DNA of 51,935 nucleotides from an uncultured Bacteroidota bacterium. GTDB taxonomy: Bacteria; Bacteroidota; Ignavibacteria; UBA10030; UBA8401. The translations under genes were made by a program, and so were the position numbers. Every line of letters starts with the position of its first letter. The first letter of the stretch is position 1. The notes below the pieces were generated by a model, which saw nothing but the letters and a program-made list of their open reading frames with translations, was not told the origin of the DNA and ran no database searches. Shown here piece by piece: positions 34,171-41,763 of the stretch. The stretch covers positions 1 to 51,935 of the forward strand of contig CALETH010000079.1 of assembly GCA_937920105.1 (NCBI GenBank), written 5' to 3'.

Positions 34171-34253
34171 GTCATGCCCGAATGTTGTTATCGGGCATCC
34201 AGAAAAATAGATTCCTGTTTTCGCCCCGATGAATCGGGACAGGCAGGAATGAC
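34171..34253. repeat. Full bipartite GTCAT...ATGAC palindromic repeat
   Basis: First hairpin ATGCCCGA/TCGGGCAT, linker CCAGAAAAATAGATTCCTG, second stem CCCCGAT/ATCGGGAC-type, right end CAGGAATGAC. It occupies almost all of the gap between nadE and the carbonic anhydrase gene. In one frame it is open and joins the downstream gene, creating a false N-terminal extension. Confidence 0.8.
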
Positions 34254-34269
34254 ATTGAATTTTGATTTT

Positions 34270-34884
34270 ATGACACAAGAAGAACAATCTAAACTCACAC
34301 CAGAAAAAGTTCTCCAACAACTCAAAGAAGGAAACCAACGATTTAAAAACGGTGACCTTACTCAACGAGACCACAGAGAACTTATTCGTAAAACTGCACC
34401 AGCACAATATCCAAAAGCAATGGTGCTAAGTTGCTTGGATAGCCGTGTTCCTGTGGAAGATATTTTTGACCAAGGTATTGGTGATATTTTTGTAGGAAGG
34501 GTTGCGGGAAATTTTGTGAATGAAGACCTTTTGGGAAGCATGGAATTTGCTTGCAAAATTGCCGGTGCAAAACTTATTTTAGTAATGGGACATCAACATT
34601 GTGGTGCAATACAAGGTGCTATTAATAATGTGCAGTTGGGAAATATCACAGCGATGCTTTCAAAAATAAAACCAGCAATAGAAATGAGTCAAGATTTTCA
34701 TGGTGAAAAAACATCAAACAATGAAAATTTTGTAAAATATGTTTCGGAAAATAATATTCGCTATACCATCAAACAAATTCGTGAGCGAAGTCCGATATTA
34801 AAAGAAATGGAAGAAAAAAAGCAAATAAAAATTGTTGGTGCATTTTATCGATTGACTGATGGTACCTTGGAATTTATAGAATAG
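34270..34884 (+). CDS. Beta-class carbonic anhydrase
   Basis: 204 residues from the ATG at 34270. It catalyses reversible CO2 hydration. Zinc ligands are Cys55 and the Asp57/Arg59 pair in 'SCLDSRVP', then His108 and Cys111 in 'GHQHCGA'. 'NFVNEDLLGSMEFACKIAGAK' is conserved. The open frame extends upstream to 34153, but the first 39 codons are read from the palindromic repeat and the nadE end, so they are not part of the gene. An ATG at 34249 in the repeat edge is a less likely start. No signal peptide, so cytosolic. Confidence 0.93.
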   Translation: MTQEEQSKLTPEKVLQQLKEGNQRFKNGDLTQRDHRELIRKTAPAQYPKAMVLSCLDSRVPVEDIFDQGIGDIFVGRVAGNFVNEDLLGSMEFACKIAGAKLILVMGHQHCGAIQGAINNVQLGNITAMLSKIKPAIEMSQDFHGEKTSNNENFVKYVSENNIRYTIKQIRERSPILKEMEEKKQIKIVGAFYRLTDGTLEFIE

Positions 34885-34895
34885 AAGGAAAAAAT

Positions 34896-35498
34896 ATGAC
34901 AACTGTACAAATAGAATACATCATTAAAAATCTTATAGAAAAAAATGTTCAATTTGAAAAAGGATTAACAGATGATGAAATTTTAAAGATAGAAGAAAAA
35001 TTTTCTATTATTTTTCCTCCAGATTTAAAGTTATTTTTGCAAACAAAATTGCCTATCTCAGAACATTTTGTACATTGGCGAAAAGGTTTAAAGAATAAAA
35101 AAATAGCAGAGAGTATTATTGAAAGAATACATTGGCCATTAGAAGGAATGTTATTTGATATTGAACGAAATAATTTTTGGGTGAAAGATTGGGGCGAAAA
35201 ACCTGCTACTTATAAAAGCCAAAAATCTATTGCAAAAAAACATTTTGAAACATATCCTAAACTTATTCCCATTTATGCACATCGTTATATTCCAAGTGAG
35301 CCAAATGAAATAGATAATCCCATTTTTTCTGTATATCAAATGGACATTATTTACTATGGATATAATTTGGCAGATTATTTTTCTTATGAATTCAAATTTA
35401 ATCTCACAAAAAAATTTGAAAAACTGACTAACCCCAAAAAAGAAATTCGATTTTGGGACTGGTGTGTATTAAATTTAACTGCTAATAAATTTAGTTAG
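34896..35498 (+). CDS. SMI1/KNR4 (SUKH) family protein, second orphan
   Basis: 200 residues. The N-terminal SUKH helix and turn read 'GLTDDEILKIEEKFSIIFPPDLKLFLQTKLP'. The C-terminal block 'LIPIYAHRYIPSEP...NPIFSVYQMDIIYYGYNLADYF' is typical of SMI1/KNR4-type proteins that I recall from many bacteria. Starts 11 bases after the carbonic anhydrase and ends 6 bases before rsmI, so it is embedded in a housekeeping run. It may be an immunity protein or an unrelated cytosolic regulator. No toxin is linked. Confidence 0.75.
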   Translation: MTTVQIEYIIKNLIEKNVQFEKGLTDDEILKIEEKFSIIFPPDLKLFLQTKLPISEHFVHWRKGLKNKKIAESIIERIHWPLEGMLFDIERNNFWVKDWGEKPATYKSQKSIAKKHFETYPKLIPIYAHRYIPSEPNEIDNPIFSVYQMDIIYYGYNLADYFSYEFKFNLTKKFEKLTNPKKEIRFWDWCVLNLTANKFS

Positions 35499-35504
35499 AA
35501 TAGT

Positions 35505-36194
35505 ATGTCCGAACACATCCAACAAGGAACACTCTACATCGTTCCCACACCAATCGGAAATCTTGATGATATTACTATTCGAGCAGTAAAAATACTTTCG
35601 TCGGTAGAAATCATCGCTGCGGAAGATACTCGCACCACAAAAATTTTGTTAGACCATCTTCACATTCAAAAACCACTCATTAGTTTTTTCAGTCACAACG
35701 AAACCATTCGAGTTCCACAAATAATCGAAAAACTTCAACAAGGAAATTCCATTGCACTTGTTTCTGATGCAGGAACTCCCGGAATTTCTGACCCCGCTTA
35801 CTCTATTATAACAGCAGCAATTCATCATTCTATTCCAATTGTTCCATTACCCGGACCAACCGCATTTGTTCCCGTTCTTATTGCCAGCGGATTTCCAACC
35901 CATTCATTTGTATTTGAAGGATTTCTTCCTCACAAAAAAGGACGCCACACAAAACTCACACAATTAAAAGATGAACACCGCACGATAATTTTTTATGAAT
36001 CCCCACACCGCATTCTCAAAACGTTAGAAGAATTGAGCAGTGTTTTGGGTGGAGAAAGAGAAGCCGTTATCGGAAGAGAGATGACAAAAAAATTTGAAGA
36101 AATTGTGCGGGGAACTCTGCATTCATTACATCAAACATTTTCTCAACGTGCAATAAAAGGGGAGTTTGTTTTGGTGGTGAAAGGAAAAGAGTAA
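35505..36194 (+). CDS. rsmI: 16S rRNA (cytidine1402-2'-O)-methyltransferase
   Basis: 229 residues, tetrapyrrole-methylase fold, 2'-O-methylates C1402 of 16S rRNA with S-adenosylmethionine. Signature blocks are 'GTLYIVPTPIGNLDDITIRAV' at the N-terminus, 'AAEDTRTTKILLDHL', 'LVSDAGTPGISDPAY', 'PLPGPTAFVPVLIASGF' and 'FYESPHRILKTL'. Many homologues have about 50 more C-terminal residues. This one ends after the core fold, as some others do. Start at ATG 35505, only 6 bases after the SUKH gene. Confidence 0.94.
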   Translation: MSEHIQQGTLYIVPTPIGNLDDITIRAVKILSSVEIIAAEDTRTTKILLDHLHIQKPLISFFSHNETIRVPQIIEKLQQGNSIALVSDAGTPGISDPAYSIITAAIHHSIPIVPLPGPTAFVPVLIASGFPTHSFVFEGFLPHKKGRHTKLTQLKDEHRTIIFYESPHRILKTLEELSSVLGGEREAVIGREMTKKFEEIVRGTLHSLHQTFSQRAIKGEFVLVVKGKE

Positions 36195-36251
36195 TATGTT
36201 CTTTTTTTCACATTCCGTATATTACAAAGTATAAAATTATTTAAAAAATTT

Positions 36252-37964
36252 ATGCTTACCACACTCTATATAAAACACTACGCATTAATAGAAGAACTTT
36301 CTATCAATTTTGAAAAAGGTTTAAATATTATTACCGGAGAAACTGGTGCTGGAAAATCTATCTTAATAGATGCGTTAGGATTATTGTTGGGAGAACGTGC
36401 GAGTACAGAAGTTATCCGTACAGGATGTGAAAAAGCCATTGTTGAAGGAACATTTGCTGTAAAAAATTATAAAACAATAGAAAAAATTTTTCAGAATAAT
36501 GAAATAGAATTTTCCGATGAAGTATTGATACGAAGAGAAATTTCTATAAAAGGACAAAATCGATGCTTTGTAAATGATTCACCAGTTGCACTTTCACTAT
36601 TAAAAGAAATTGGAAATGTTTTGGTGGATTTACATGGACAGCACGAACATCAATCGCTACTTCGTTCGGAAACACATATAGATTTTTTGGATAATTTTGG
36701 AACTATAGAAAAAGAATTACAACAATGTTCTCTTTCGTATGGAGAATTAGGAAAACTTTCTGCAAGGAAAAAATATTTGCAAGAACAAGAACAGCAATTA
36801 AAAGAAAAAAAATCACTCTATGAATTTCAAATTCAAGAAATAGATGCAATAAATCCACAGTTAAATGAAGAAGAAGAATTAGAAAAAGAATTAACCATTT
36901 TAGAAAATTCAGAAAAACTTACAGAACTCACCACACAAACCTATCAAACACTCTACGAAGCAGAAAATTCTATTACGGATGCACTTGCAACTGTACGAAA
37001 ACAATTGGAAATATTAAATGGAATTGATGCTACATTTTCTACAACACTCAGTGAAATTCATTCTGCAGAAGTTATCATAGAAGAGGTTGCAAAATTTATT
37101 CAATCCTACACATCAAAAATAGAATTTAATCCCGAACGATTAGAAGAAATTCGAGAACGTTTGGGAAATTTTACATTGTTGAAAAAAAAATACGGTGGTT
37201 CAGTAGAAACAATTATTGAACACCGAAAAAAAATCGGAGAAGAATATTCCTTAGCAGAAAATTTTGAACAAGAACTATCCACAATAGAAAAGCAACTTCA
37301 AGAAGCAAGAAAACAGTGTGCAAAAAATGCAGAAGTAATTTCTGAAAAACGAAAAACTACAGCAAAAAAATTACAACAATCTATTATAAGTTCACTGACA
37401 GAATTAGGAATTAACAAAGCAAAATTTGAAATATCTATTACACAAAAAGAAATAGAAAATTCTTCCACAGAAATATTTATTCTTGACAACAATAAAAAAA
37501 TTCAACTCACATCAAACGGAATGGATGTTGTAGAATTTTTTATTTCCACAAATATTGGAGAAGAAGTAAAACCATTGGCAAAAGTTGCTTCTGGAGGAGA
37601 AGTTTCTCGCATTATGTTGGCGCTAAAATCTGCACTTGCACATTCTGATAAAACACCACTACTGATTTTTGATGAAATTGATACTGGTGTAAGCGGACGC
37701 ATCGGGCAATCTATAGGATTAAGTTTAAAAAGACTTTCAACGTCCCATCAAATTATTGCAATTACCCATTTACCGCAAATAGCCGCATTAGCAGATACAC
37801 ATTTTGCTGTAGAAAAAAATGAAAATGAAAAACGTACCGTTACCACATTACGAAAATTATCTGCCAACGAACGTTTGCACGAAATTGCAAAACTTCTTAG
37901 TGGAGCAGAAGTAACAGATGCAGGTTTGAAAACTGCGAAGGAGTTGATGGAAGTAAGACCTTAA
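36252..37964 (+). CDS. recN: DNA repair protein RecN
   Basis: 570 residues, SMC-like ATPase in double-strand-break repair. Walker A GETGAGKS is at 29-36. 'GRCFVND'-like 'GQNRCFVNDSPVAL' and 'LVDLHGQHEHQSLLRSETHIDFLD' are typical N-terminal lobe sequences. A long coiled coil of about 160-360 is followed by the ABC signature 'ASGGEVSRIMLALKSAL', Walker B 'LLIFDEIDTGVSGRIGQ' and 'QIIAITHLPQIAALAD'. Normal length. The stop codon is 2 bases before the GxxExxY frame. Confidence 0.96.
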   Translation: MLTTLYIKHYALIEELSINFEKGLNIITGETGAGKSILIDALGLLLGERASTEVIRTGCEKAIVEGTFAVKNYKTIEKIFQNNEIEFSDEVLIRREISIKGQNRCFVNDSPVALSLLKEIGNVLVDLHGQHEHQSLLRSETHIDFLDNFGTIEKELQQCSLSYGELGKLSARKKYLQEQEQQLKEKKSLYEFQIQEIDAINPQLNEEEELEKELTILENSEKLTELTTQTYQTLYEAENSITDALATVRKQLEILNGIDATFSTTLSEIHSAEVIIEEVAKFIQSYTSKIEFNPERLEEIRERLGNFTLLKKKYGGSVETIIEHRKKIGEEYSLAENFEQELSTIEKQLQEARKQCAKNAEVISEKRKTTAKKLQQSIISSLTELGINKAKFEISITQKEIENSSTEIFILDNNKKIQLTSNGMDVVEFFISTNIGEEVKPLAKVASGGEVSRIMLALKSALAHSDKTPLLIFDEIDTGVSGRIGQSIGLSLKRLSTSHQIIAITHLPQIAALADTHFAVEKNENEKRTVTTLRKLSANERLHEIAKLLSGAEVTDAGLKTAKELMEVRP

Positions 37965-38000
37965 CCATGATTTATAGGATTAAAGGATTGACCGTGATTA
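37963..38000 (-). repeat. AATC-phased 37-38-base repeat, copy A (inverted)
   Basis: The minus strand reads TAATCACGGTCAATCCTTTA and on to AAATCATGGTT, with AATC blocks every 9-12 bases. It aligns with copies at 38428-38464 and 39358-39394 on the plus strand. It covers the first dozen codons of the GxxExxY frame. Confidence 0.65.
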
Positions 38001-38383
38001 AAGAACAACATGACGAGATAACTCATCAAATTATTGGTTGTGCCATGGAAGTTCATAATACATTAGGAAATGGTTTTCAAGAATTTATTTATCAACGATG
38101 TTTATCAATAGAATTAACGGAGAAAAATATTTCTCATCAACGAGAAGTAGAAATACCAATTTTCTATAAAGGAAATAATGTTGGAGTACGAAGGGCAGAT
38201 TTTTTAGTGAAAGAAGAAATTTTAGTGGAGTTGAAAGCAATCATAAATTTAGAAGACGTACATTTAGCACAAGCCATGAATTATTTAGAAGCGTACAATT
38301 TACCAACAGGATTATTAATTAATTTTGGTGCAAGAAGTCTACAATTCAAACGTATCTTTAACAAATCTTTGAATGCAAAGTAA
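37967..38383 (+). CDS. GxxExxY protein (PD-(D/E)XK-like)
   Basis: 138 residues, family named after the motif seen here as 'GFQEFIY' near residue 39. Conserved features are 'IIGCAMEVHNTLGNG', 'KGNNVGVRRADFLVKEEILVELKAI' (a PD-(D/E)XK-like D...E-x-K core) and 'AQAMNYLEAYNLPTGLLINFGARSLQFKRI'. The fold suggests a nuclease relative, and the function is unknown. The ATG at 37967 lies in the inverted repeat copy A, and a GTG at 37994 in the same repeat is an alternative. The gene is flanked by inverted copies of one repeat, as a transferable cassette would be. Confidence 0.88.
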   Translation: MIYRIKGLTVIKEQHDEITHQIIGCAMEVHNTLGNGFQEFIYQRCLSIELTEKNISHQREVEIPIFYKGNNVGVRRADFLVKEEILVELKAIINLEDVHLAQAMNYLEAYNLPTGLLINFGARSLQFKRIFNKSLNAK

Positions 38384-38427
38384 TAATAATCTTATAAAAC
38401 AGATAAAATTTTGGAAATACAAATAAC

Positions 38428-38464
38428 TAATCGTGGTAATCTTTTAATCTTACGAATCAAGGTC
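38428..38464 (+). repeat. AATC-phased 37-base repeat, copy B
   Basis: Begins TAATCGTGGTAATC and ends GAATCAAGGTC. It is followed by one further unit AATCGAGGTC (38468-38477) and then the deoD ATG at 38482. Same orientation and length as copy C. Confidence 0.7.
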
Positions 38465-38481
38465 AATAATCGAGGTCAATC

Positions 38482-39177
38482 ATGAGTATTCACATTGGAG
38501 CAGAAAAAGGAAAAATCGCTGAAGGAATTTTATTGCCTGGAGACCCACTCCGAGCAAAATATATTGCTGATAATTTTTTAGAAAATGTTGAACAATATAA
38601 CAACGTTCGAGGCATGCTTGGTTTTACCGGAACTTATAAAGGAAAAAAAGTTTCCGTACAAGGTACAGGAATGGGACAGCCATCAATTTCTATTTATGCA
38701 ACGGAATTAATTAAAGATTATGGTGTAAAAAAACTTATCAGAATTGGTACATGTGGTTCGATGCAAAAAGACGTGGATTTATTAGATGTTATTCTTGCTC
38801 AATCCGCATCAACAGATAGTTCCATGAATAGAAATTATTTTCCTGGAGATTTTGCACCATGTTCTAATTTTGAATTGTTATTAAAATCATATAACTATTG
38901 TAAAGAAAATAATATTAAAGTAAAAGTTGGAAATATATTATCAGCAGACCAGTTTTATAATTATGATAATGAAGTTTGGAAAAAATGGGCAGAGTTTAAT
39001 GTTCTCGCTGTTGAAATGGAAGCAAACGCATTACTCACTATTGCCAGTAAATTTAATGTTGACGCTTTGACAATTCTTACGGTAAGTGATTCGCTAGTAA
39101 CACACAAGCAAATTTCAACCGAAGCACGTCAATCATCATTAAATGAAATGATAACGATTGGATTAAATACATTGTAA
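38482..39177 (+). CDS. deoD: Purine-nucleoside phosphorylase (DeoD type)
   Basis: 231 residues, hexameric phosphorylase of purine (deoxy)nucleosides in salvage. Conserved blocks are 'LPGDPLRAKYIADNFL', 'GTGMGQPSISIYATELI', 'IRIGTCGSMQKDV' and 'AVEMEANALLTIASKF', followed by 'LTVSDSLVTHKQ' with the catalytic Asp. Typical length. Its start codon directly follows the phased repeat at 38428-38477, which therefore forms most of its 5' leader. Confidence 0.95.
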   Translation: MSIHIGAEKGKIAEGILLPGDPLRAKYIADNFLENVEQYNNVRGMLGFTGTYKGKKVSVQGTGMGQPSISIYATELIKDYGVKKLIRIGTCGSMQKDVDLLDVILAQSASTDSSMNRNYFPGDFAPCSNFELLLKSYNYCKENNIKVKVGNILSADQFYNYDNEVWKKWAEFNVLAVEMEANALLTIASKFNVDALTILTVSDSLVTHKQISTEARQSSLNEMITIGLNTL

Positions 39178-39234
39178 CAGATATTTTCGTTGGTTACAAT
39201 TTGTAATTAACTAAAAATATAATAAGATAAAAAT

Positions 39235-39270
39235 GTCATTCCCGCACGTTTTAAGCGGGAATCTATTTTG
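39235..39270. repeat. Half copy of the GTCATTCCC repeat
   Basis: GTCATTCCCGC, loop, GCGGGAATCTATTTT. It lies downstream of deoD and is followed by two more hairpins (39279-39303 and 39326-39350). Confidence 0.7.
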
Positions 39271-39278
39271 AGAAGTTA

Positions 39279-39350
39279 AGTTGACTACAAAGTGTAGTCA
39301 ACTGAAATTTTTACTAAATAAAAAGAAACCGTGATGAATTGTAACGGTTT
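39279..39350. repeat. Two perfect hairpins in the deoD-TDO spacer
   Basis: First: AGTTGACTACA / TGTAGTCAACT (39279-39303) with loop AAG. Second: AAACCGT / ACGGTTT (39326-39350) with an 11-base loop, followed by an A-run on the plus strand. Either could end the deoD transcript. Neither has a proper T-run on the plus strand. Confidence 0.5.
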
Positions 39351-39357
39351 GAAAAAA

Positions 39358-39394
39358 TAATCTTGGAAATCTATTAATTTTATTAATCAAGGTC
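39358..39394 (+). repeat. AATC-phased 37-base repeat, copy C
   Basis: Begins TAATCTTGGAAATC and ends TTAATCAAGGTC, immediately followed by the ATG of the tryptophan dioxygenase gene at 39395. It shares length, phase and end with copy B. Confidence 0.65.
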
Positions 39395-40459
39395 ATGGCA
39401 ACAGAATACAAAGGCGTTTATTATCCAGAATATTTGCATTTAGAAAAATTATTAGAATCACAAACACCACTCAGTAAAGCACATGATGAAATGCTTTTTA
39501 TTATTGTGCATCAAGCGTACGAAGTGTGGTTTAAACAAATTCTTCATGAATTAGATTCCATTTTGCAATTATTTGAAAAAGAAAAATTGAGCGAAACAGC
39601 ATTAGGAATTTGTGTTCATCGCATGCAACGAATTTTAAAAATTGTTCATCTCATTCCCGGACATTTTGATATTTTAGAAACAATGACTCCGATGGATTTT
39701 TTAGAATTCCGAAATCTTTTAGTTCCAGCATCAGGATTTCAGAGTCTGCAATTTCGAAGTATTGAAATAAAATTAGGACTTCTTACTGCACAGCGTGTTC
39801 CGTTTGACCAGCAAAGTTTTCATCAACGTCTCAAAGAGCATGACAAAGAATATTTATATAAACTCGAAAAACAACAATCTCTTTTTGAGTTAGTAGAACA
39901 CTGGCTTGAACGCATGCCGTTTATACAGCATGAAGATTTTCATTTTTGGAAAGAGTATGAAAAAAAGGTGTACGAAATGTTAGAAAAAGAAGAGCACATC
40001 ATTCGAACAACAAAAACACTTTCTGAAATCGAACAAAAAAAATCTTTAGAACAAATCACCATTACACGAACAATGTTTCATATTCTTTTTGAAGAAGAAG
40101 CATACAAACAGAAAGCAAACCGCCGGCTTTCACGAAAAGCAACATTAGCAGCACTCTTTATTTTCATTTATCGTGATGAGCCAATTTTACAAATGCCATT
40201 TCAATTTCTGCAATCCATCATAGAACTTGACGAACTCATTTCTTCGTGGCGTTACCGACACGCATTGATGGTGCAACGCATGCTCGGAACAAAAATTGGA
40301 ACAGGTGGTTCTTCTGGTTATGATTATTTAAAAGCCACCACAACCACCAATAGAATTTTTAAAGAGTTTATGGATTTATCCACATATTTAATCCCGCGTT
40401 CAGAAATTCCCATACTTCCAAAATCGCTCAGTGAAAAAATGAATTTCAATTATGTATAA
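39395..40459 (+). CDS. Tryptophan 2,3-dioxygenase
   Basis: 354-residue haem enzyme that opens the indole ring of tryptophan to N-formylkynurenine, the first step of the kynurenine pathway. The active-site block 'HQAYEVWFKQILHELDSI' starts at His39. 'ILETMTPMDFLEFRNLLVPASGFQSLQFR' is the strongly conserved substrate/haem region. 'WRYRHALMVQRMLGTKIGTGGSSGYDYLK' carries the proximal haem ligand His289. The start codon abuts a phased repeat. The downstream kynureninase gene overlaps the end by 8 bases, so the two are translationally coupled. Confidence 0.95.
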   Translation: MATEYKGVYYPEYLHLEKLLESQTPLSKAHDEMLFIIVHQAYEVWFKQILHELDSILQLFEKEKLSETALGICVHRMQRILKIVHLIPGHFDILETMTPMDFLEFRNLLVPASGFQSLQFRSIEIKLGLLTAQRVPFDQQSFHQRLKEHDKEYLYKLEKQQSLFELVEHWLERMPFIQHEDFHFWKEYEKKVYEMLEKEEHIIRTTKTLSEIEQKKSLEQITITRTMFHILFEEEAYKQKANRRLSRKATLAALFIFIYRDEPILQMPFQFLQSIIELDELISSWRYRHALMVQRMLGTKIGTGGSSGYDYLKATTTTNRIFKEFMDLSTYLIPRSEIPILPKSLSEKMNFNYV

Positions 40460-41576
40460 AAAATATTATTCACATTTTCTCAACGCAAATCCCAATATAC
40501 TGCATTTTGCAGCACACTCACATCATTATTGGCCCGATGTTACATTAGAAGCACAAAAACAATATTGGTTCGATAGTGCAAATTTTGTTGATGATAAATG
40601 GGAAAAAATTCTCGGAGAAAAAAAAGAACACTGCACCCAACTCATTGCAAAAATAATTGAGGTATCACATCCAGAACAAATCGTTTTTGCACCAAACACA
40701 TTAGAATTAATTTTCCGACTTCTTACAACATTAGATTGGACAAAGAAAATAAAAATTCTTACTACACCAAATGAATTTCACAGTTTTAGAAGATTATCAC
40801 AACGTCTAAAAGAACTTCCGCAATTTGAAATTGTTACCGAAGAAATTTCTCATTTTGAAAAAAGAATTCAACAAGAAAAATTCGATGTAATATTTTTCAG
40901 TCGAGTATTATTTAATTCTGGGATAGTAGTAAAAAATTGGGAGGAGTTAATTGAAAAAATTCCTGATAATACAATTATTTCTATGGATGATTATCATGGA
41001 TTTATGGCTGTGCCAATTTCACTTTCCAAAATTCAAAATAAAATCTTTTATCTTGCCGGCGGATATAAATATGCACAAGGCGGGGAAGGTGCGTGTTTTA
41101 TGTATATTCCTAAAGGAAAAAACTTGCGTCCATTTTATACTGGTTGGTTTGCGGATTTTGCTCATTTGGAAGACGAACAAAAAACTATAGAATATGCTAA
41201 CGATGGAATGGGTTTTGCCGGAGCGACTATGGATTTTACGGCAATGTATCGTTTGCTTTCTGTATTAGAACTTTTTGAAAAAGAAAAAATTACTATTGAA
41301 CAAATTCATCAATACATTCAAAATCTTCAAAAAGATTTTTTAGAAAATTCTTCATTGAAAAATTTTATTGGTGATACATCATTACAATATCAAGGACATT
41401 TTTTAACATATCAATTTTCATCAGTGCAAGAGACAAAAAATTATGTTCAACAATTACGTTCGCACAATATTATTGTTGATGCACGAGGAGAACGCCTGCG
41501 CTTCGGTTTTGGAATGTATCATGATAACAATGATGTAAAACTTCTTATAGAAAAATTACAAAAAATAAAAATGTAG
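40452..41576 (+). CDS. Kynureninase-like PLP enzyme
   Basis: 374 residues, class V aminotransferase fold. N-terminal 'NPNILHFAAHSHHYWPDV', PLP-binding 'FAPNTLELIFRLL', Asp in 'ISMDDYHGF' and the Schiff-base lysine Lys206 in 'AGGYKYAQGGEGACFMYIP'. 'FYTGWFADFAHLE' and 'RLRFGFGMYHDNNDV' fit kynureninase relatives. It should cleave kynurenine or 3-hydroxykynurenine to (3-hydroxy)anthranilate and alanine. Coupling to tryptophan dioxygenase supports this over other class V enzymes. It is somewhat shorter than classical kynureninase (about 415). Confidence 0.82.
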   Translation: MYKKYYSHFLNANPNILHFAAHSHHYWPDVTLEAQKQYWFDSANFVDDKWEKILGEKKEHCTQLIAKIIEVSHPEQIVFAPNTLELIFRLLTTLDWTKKIKILTTPNEFHSFRRLSQRLKELPQFEIVTEEISHFEKRIQQEKFDVIFFSRVLFNSGIVVKNWEELIEKIPDNTIISMDDYHGFMAVPISLSKIQNKIFYLAGGYKYAQGGEGACFMYIPKGKNLRPFYTGWFADFAHLEDEQKTIEYANDGMGFAGATMDFTAMYRLLSVLELFEKEKITIEQIHQYIQNLQKDFLENSSLKNFIGDTSLQYQGHFLTYQFSSVQETKNYVQQLRSHNIIVDARGERLRFGFGMYHDNNDVKLLIEKLQKIKM

Positions 41577-41590
41577 AATATTATAATTTT

Positions 41591-41748
41591 GTCATTCCTG
41601 CGAAAGCAGGAATCCAAGTAAAATAGCCCCGACATTTATGTCGGGGAGAAAATAACAAAATTAAGATTGGACTTTAGTCCAATAATAAAAAAATCTGGCT
41701 AAAGCCAATATAAACCAATACAATTTTTCCACGACCTGAAAGTCGTGG
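41591..41748. repeat. Array of five hairpins upstream of cysS
   Basis: In order: ATTCCTGC-GAAA-GCAGGAAT (41594-41613), CCCCGACAT/ATGTCGGGG (41627-41646), ATTGGACT/AGTCCAAT (41666-41683), TGGCT/AGCCA (41696-41707) and CCACGAC/GTCGTGG (41729-41748). All stems are perfect with short loops. The first is a half copy of the GTCATTCC family. The others look like distinct repeat units joined head to tail. The array ends one base before a TATAAT box. Confidence 0.75.
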
Positions 41749-41749
41749 C

Positions 41750-41755
41750 TATAAT
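41750..41755 (+). promoter_or_regulatory. TATAAT box close to the cysS start
   Basis: A perfect TATAAT lies 8 bases before the cysS ATG at 41764, directly after the fifth hairpin. If used as a -10 element the transcript would be leaderless or nearly so. No good -35 hexamer is visible because the hairpin occupies that region. It may equally be chance A+T sequence. Confidence 0.25.
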
Positions 41756-41763
41756 CTTTCATT

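Noticed and set aside
34153..34269. N-terminal Cys-rich extension of carbonic anhydrase
   Set aside because: It is encoded by the palindromic repeat and the nadE end; the family N-terminus begins at the ATG at 34270.
41591..41763. T-box riboswitch in front of cysS
   Set aside because: An aminoacyl-tRNA synthetase gene with a structured leader invites the idea, but no T-box sequence (AGGGTGG...) or specifier loop is visible, and the hairpins are separate short repeats.
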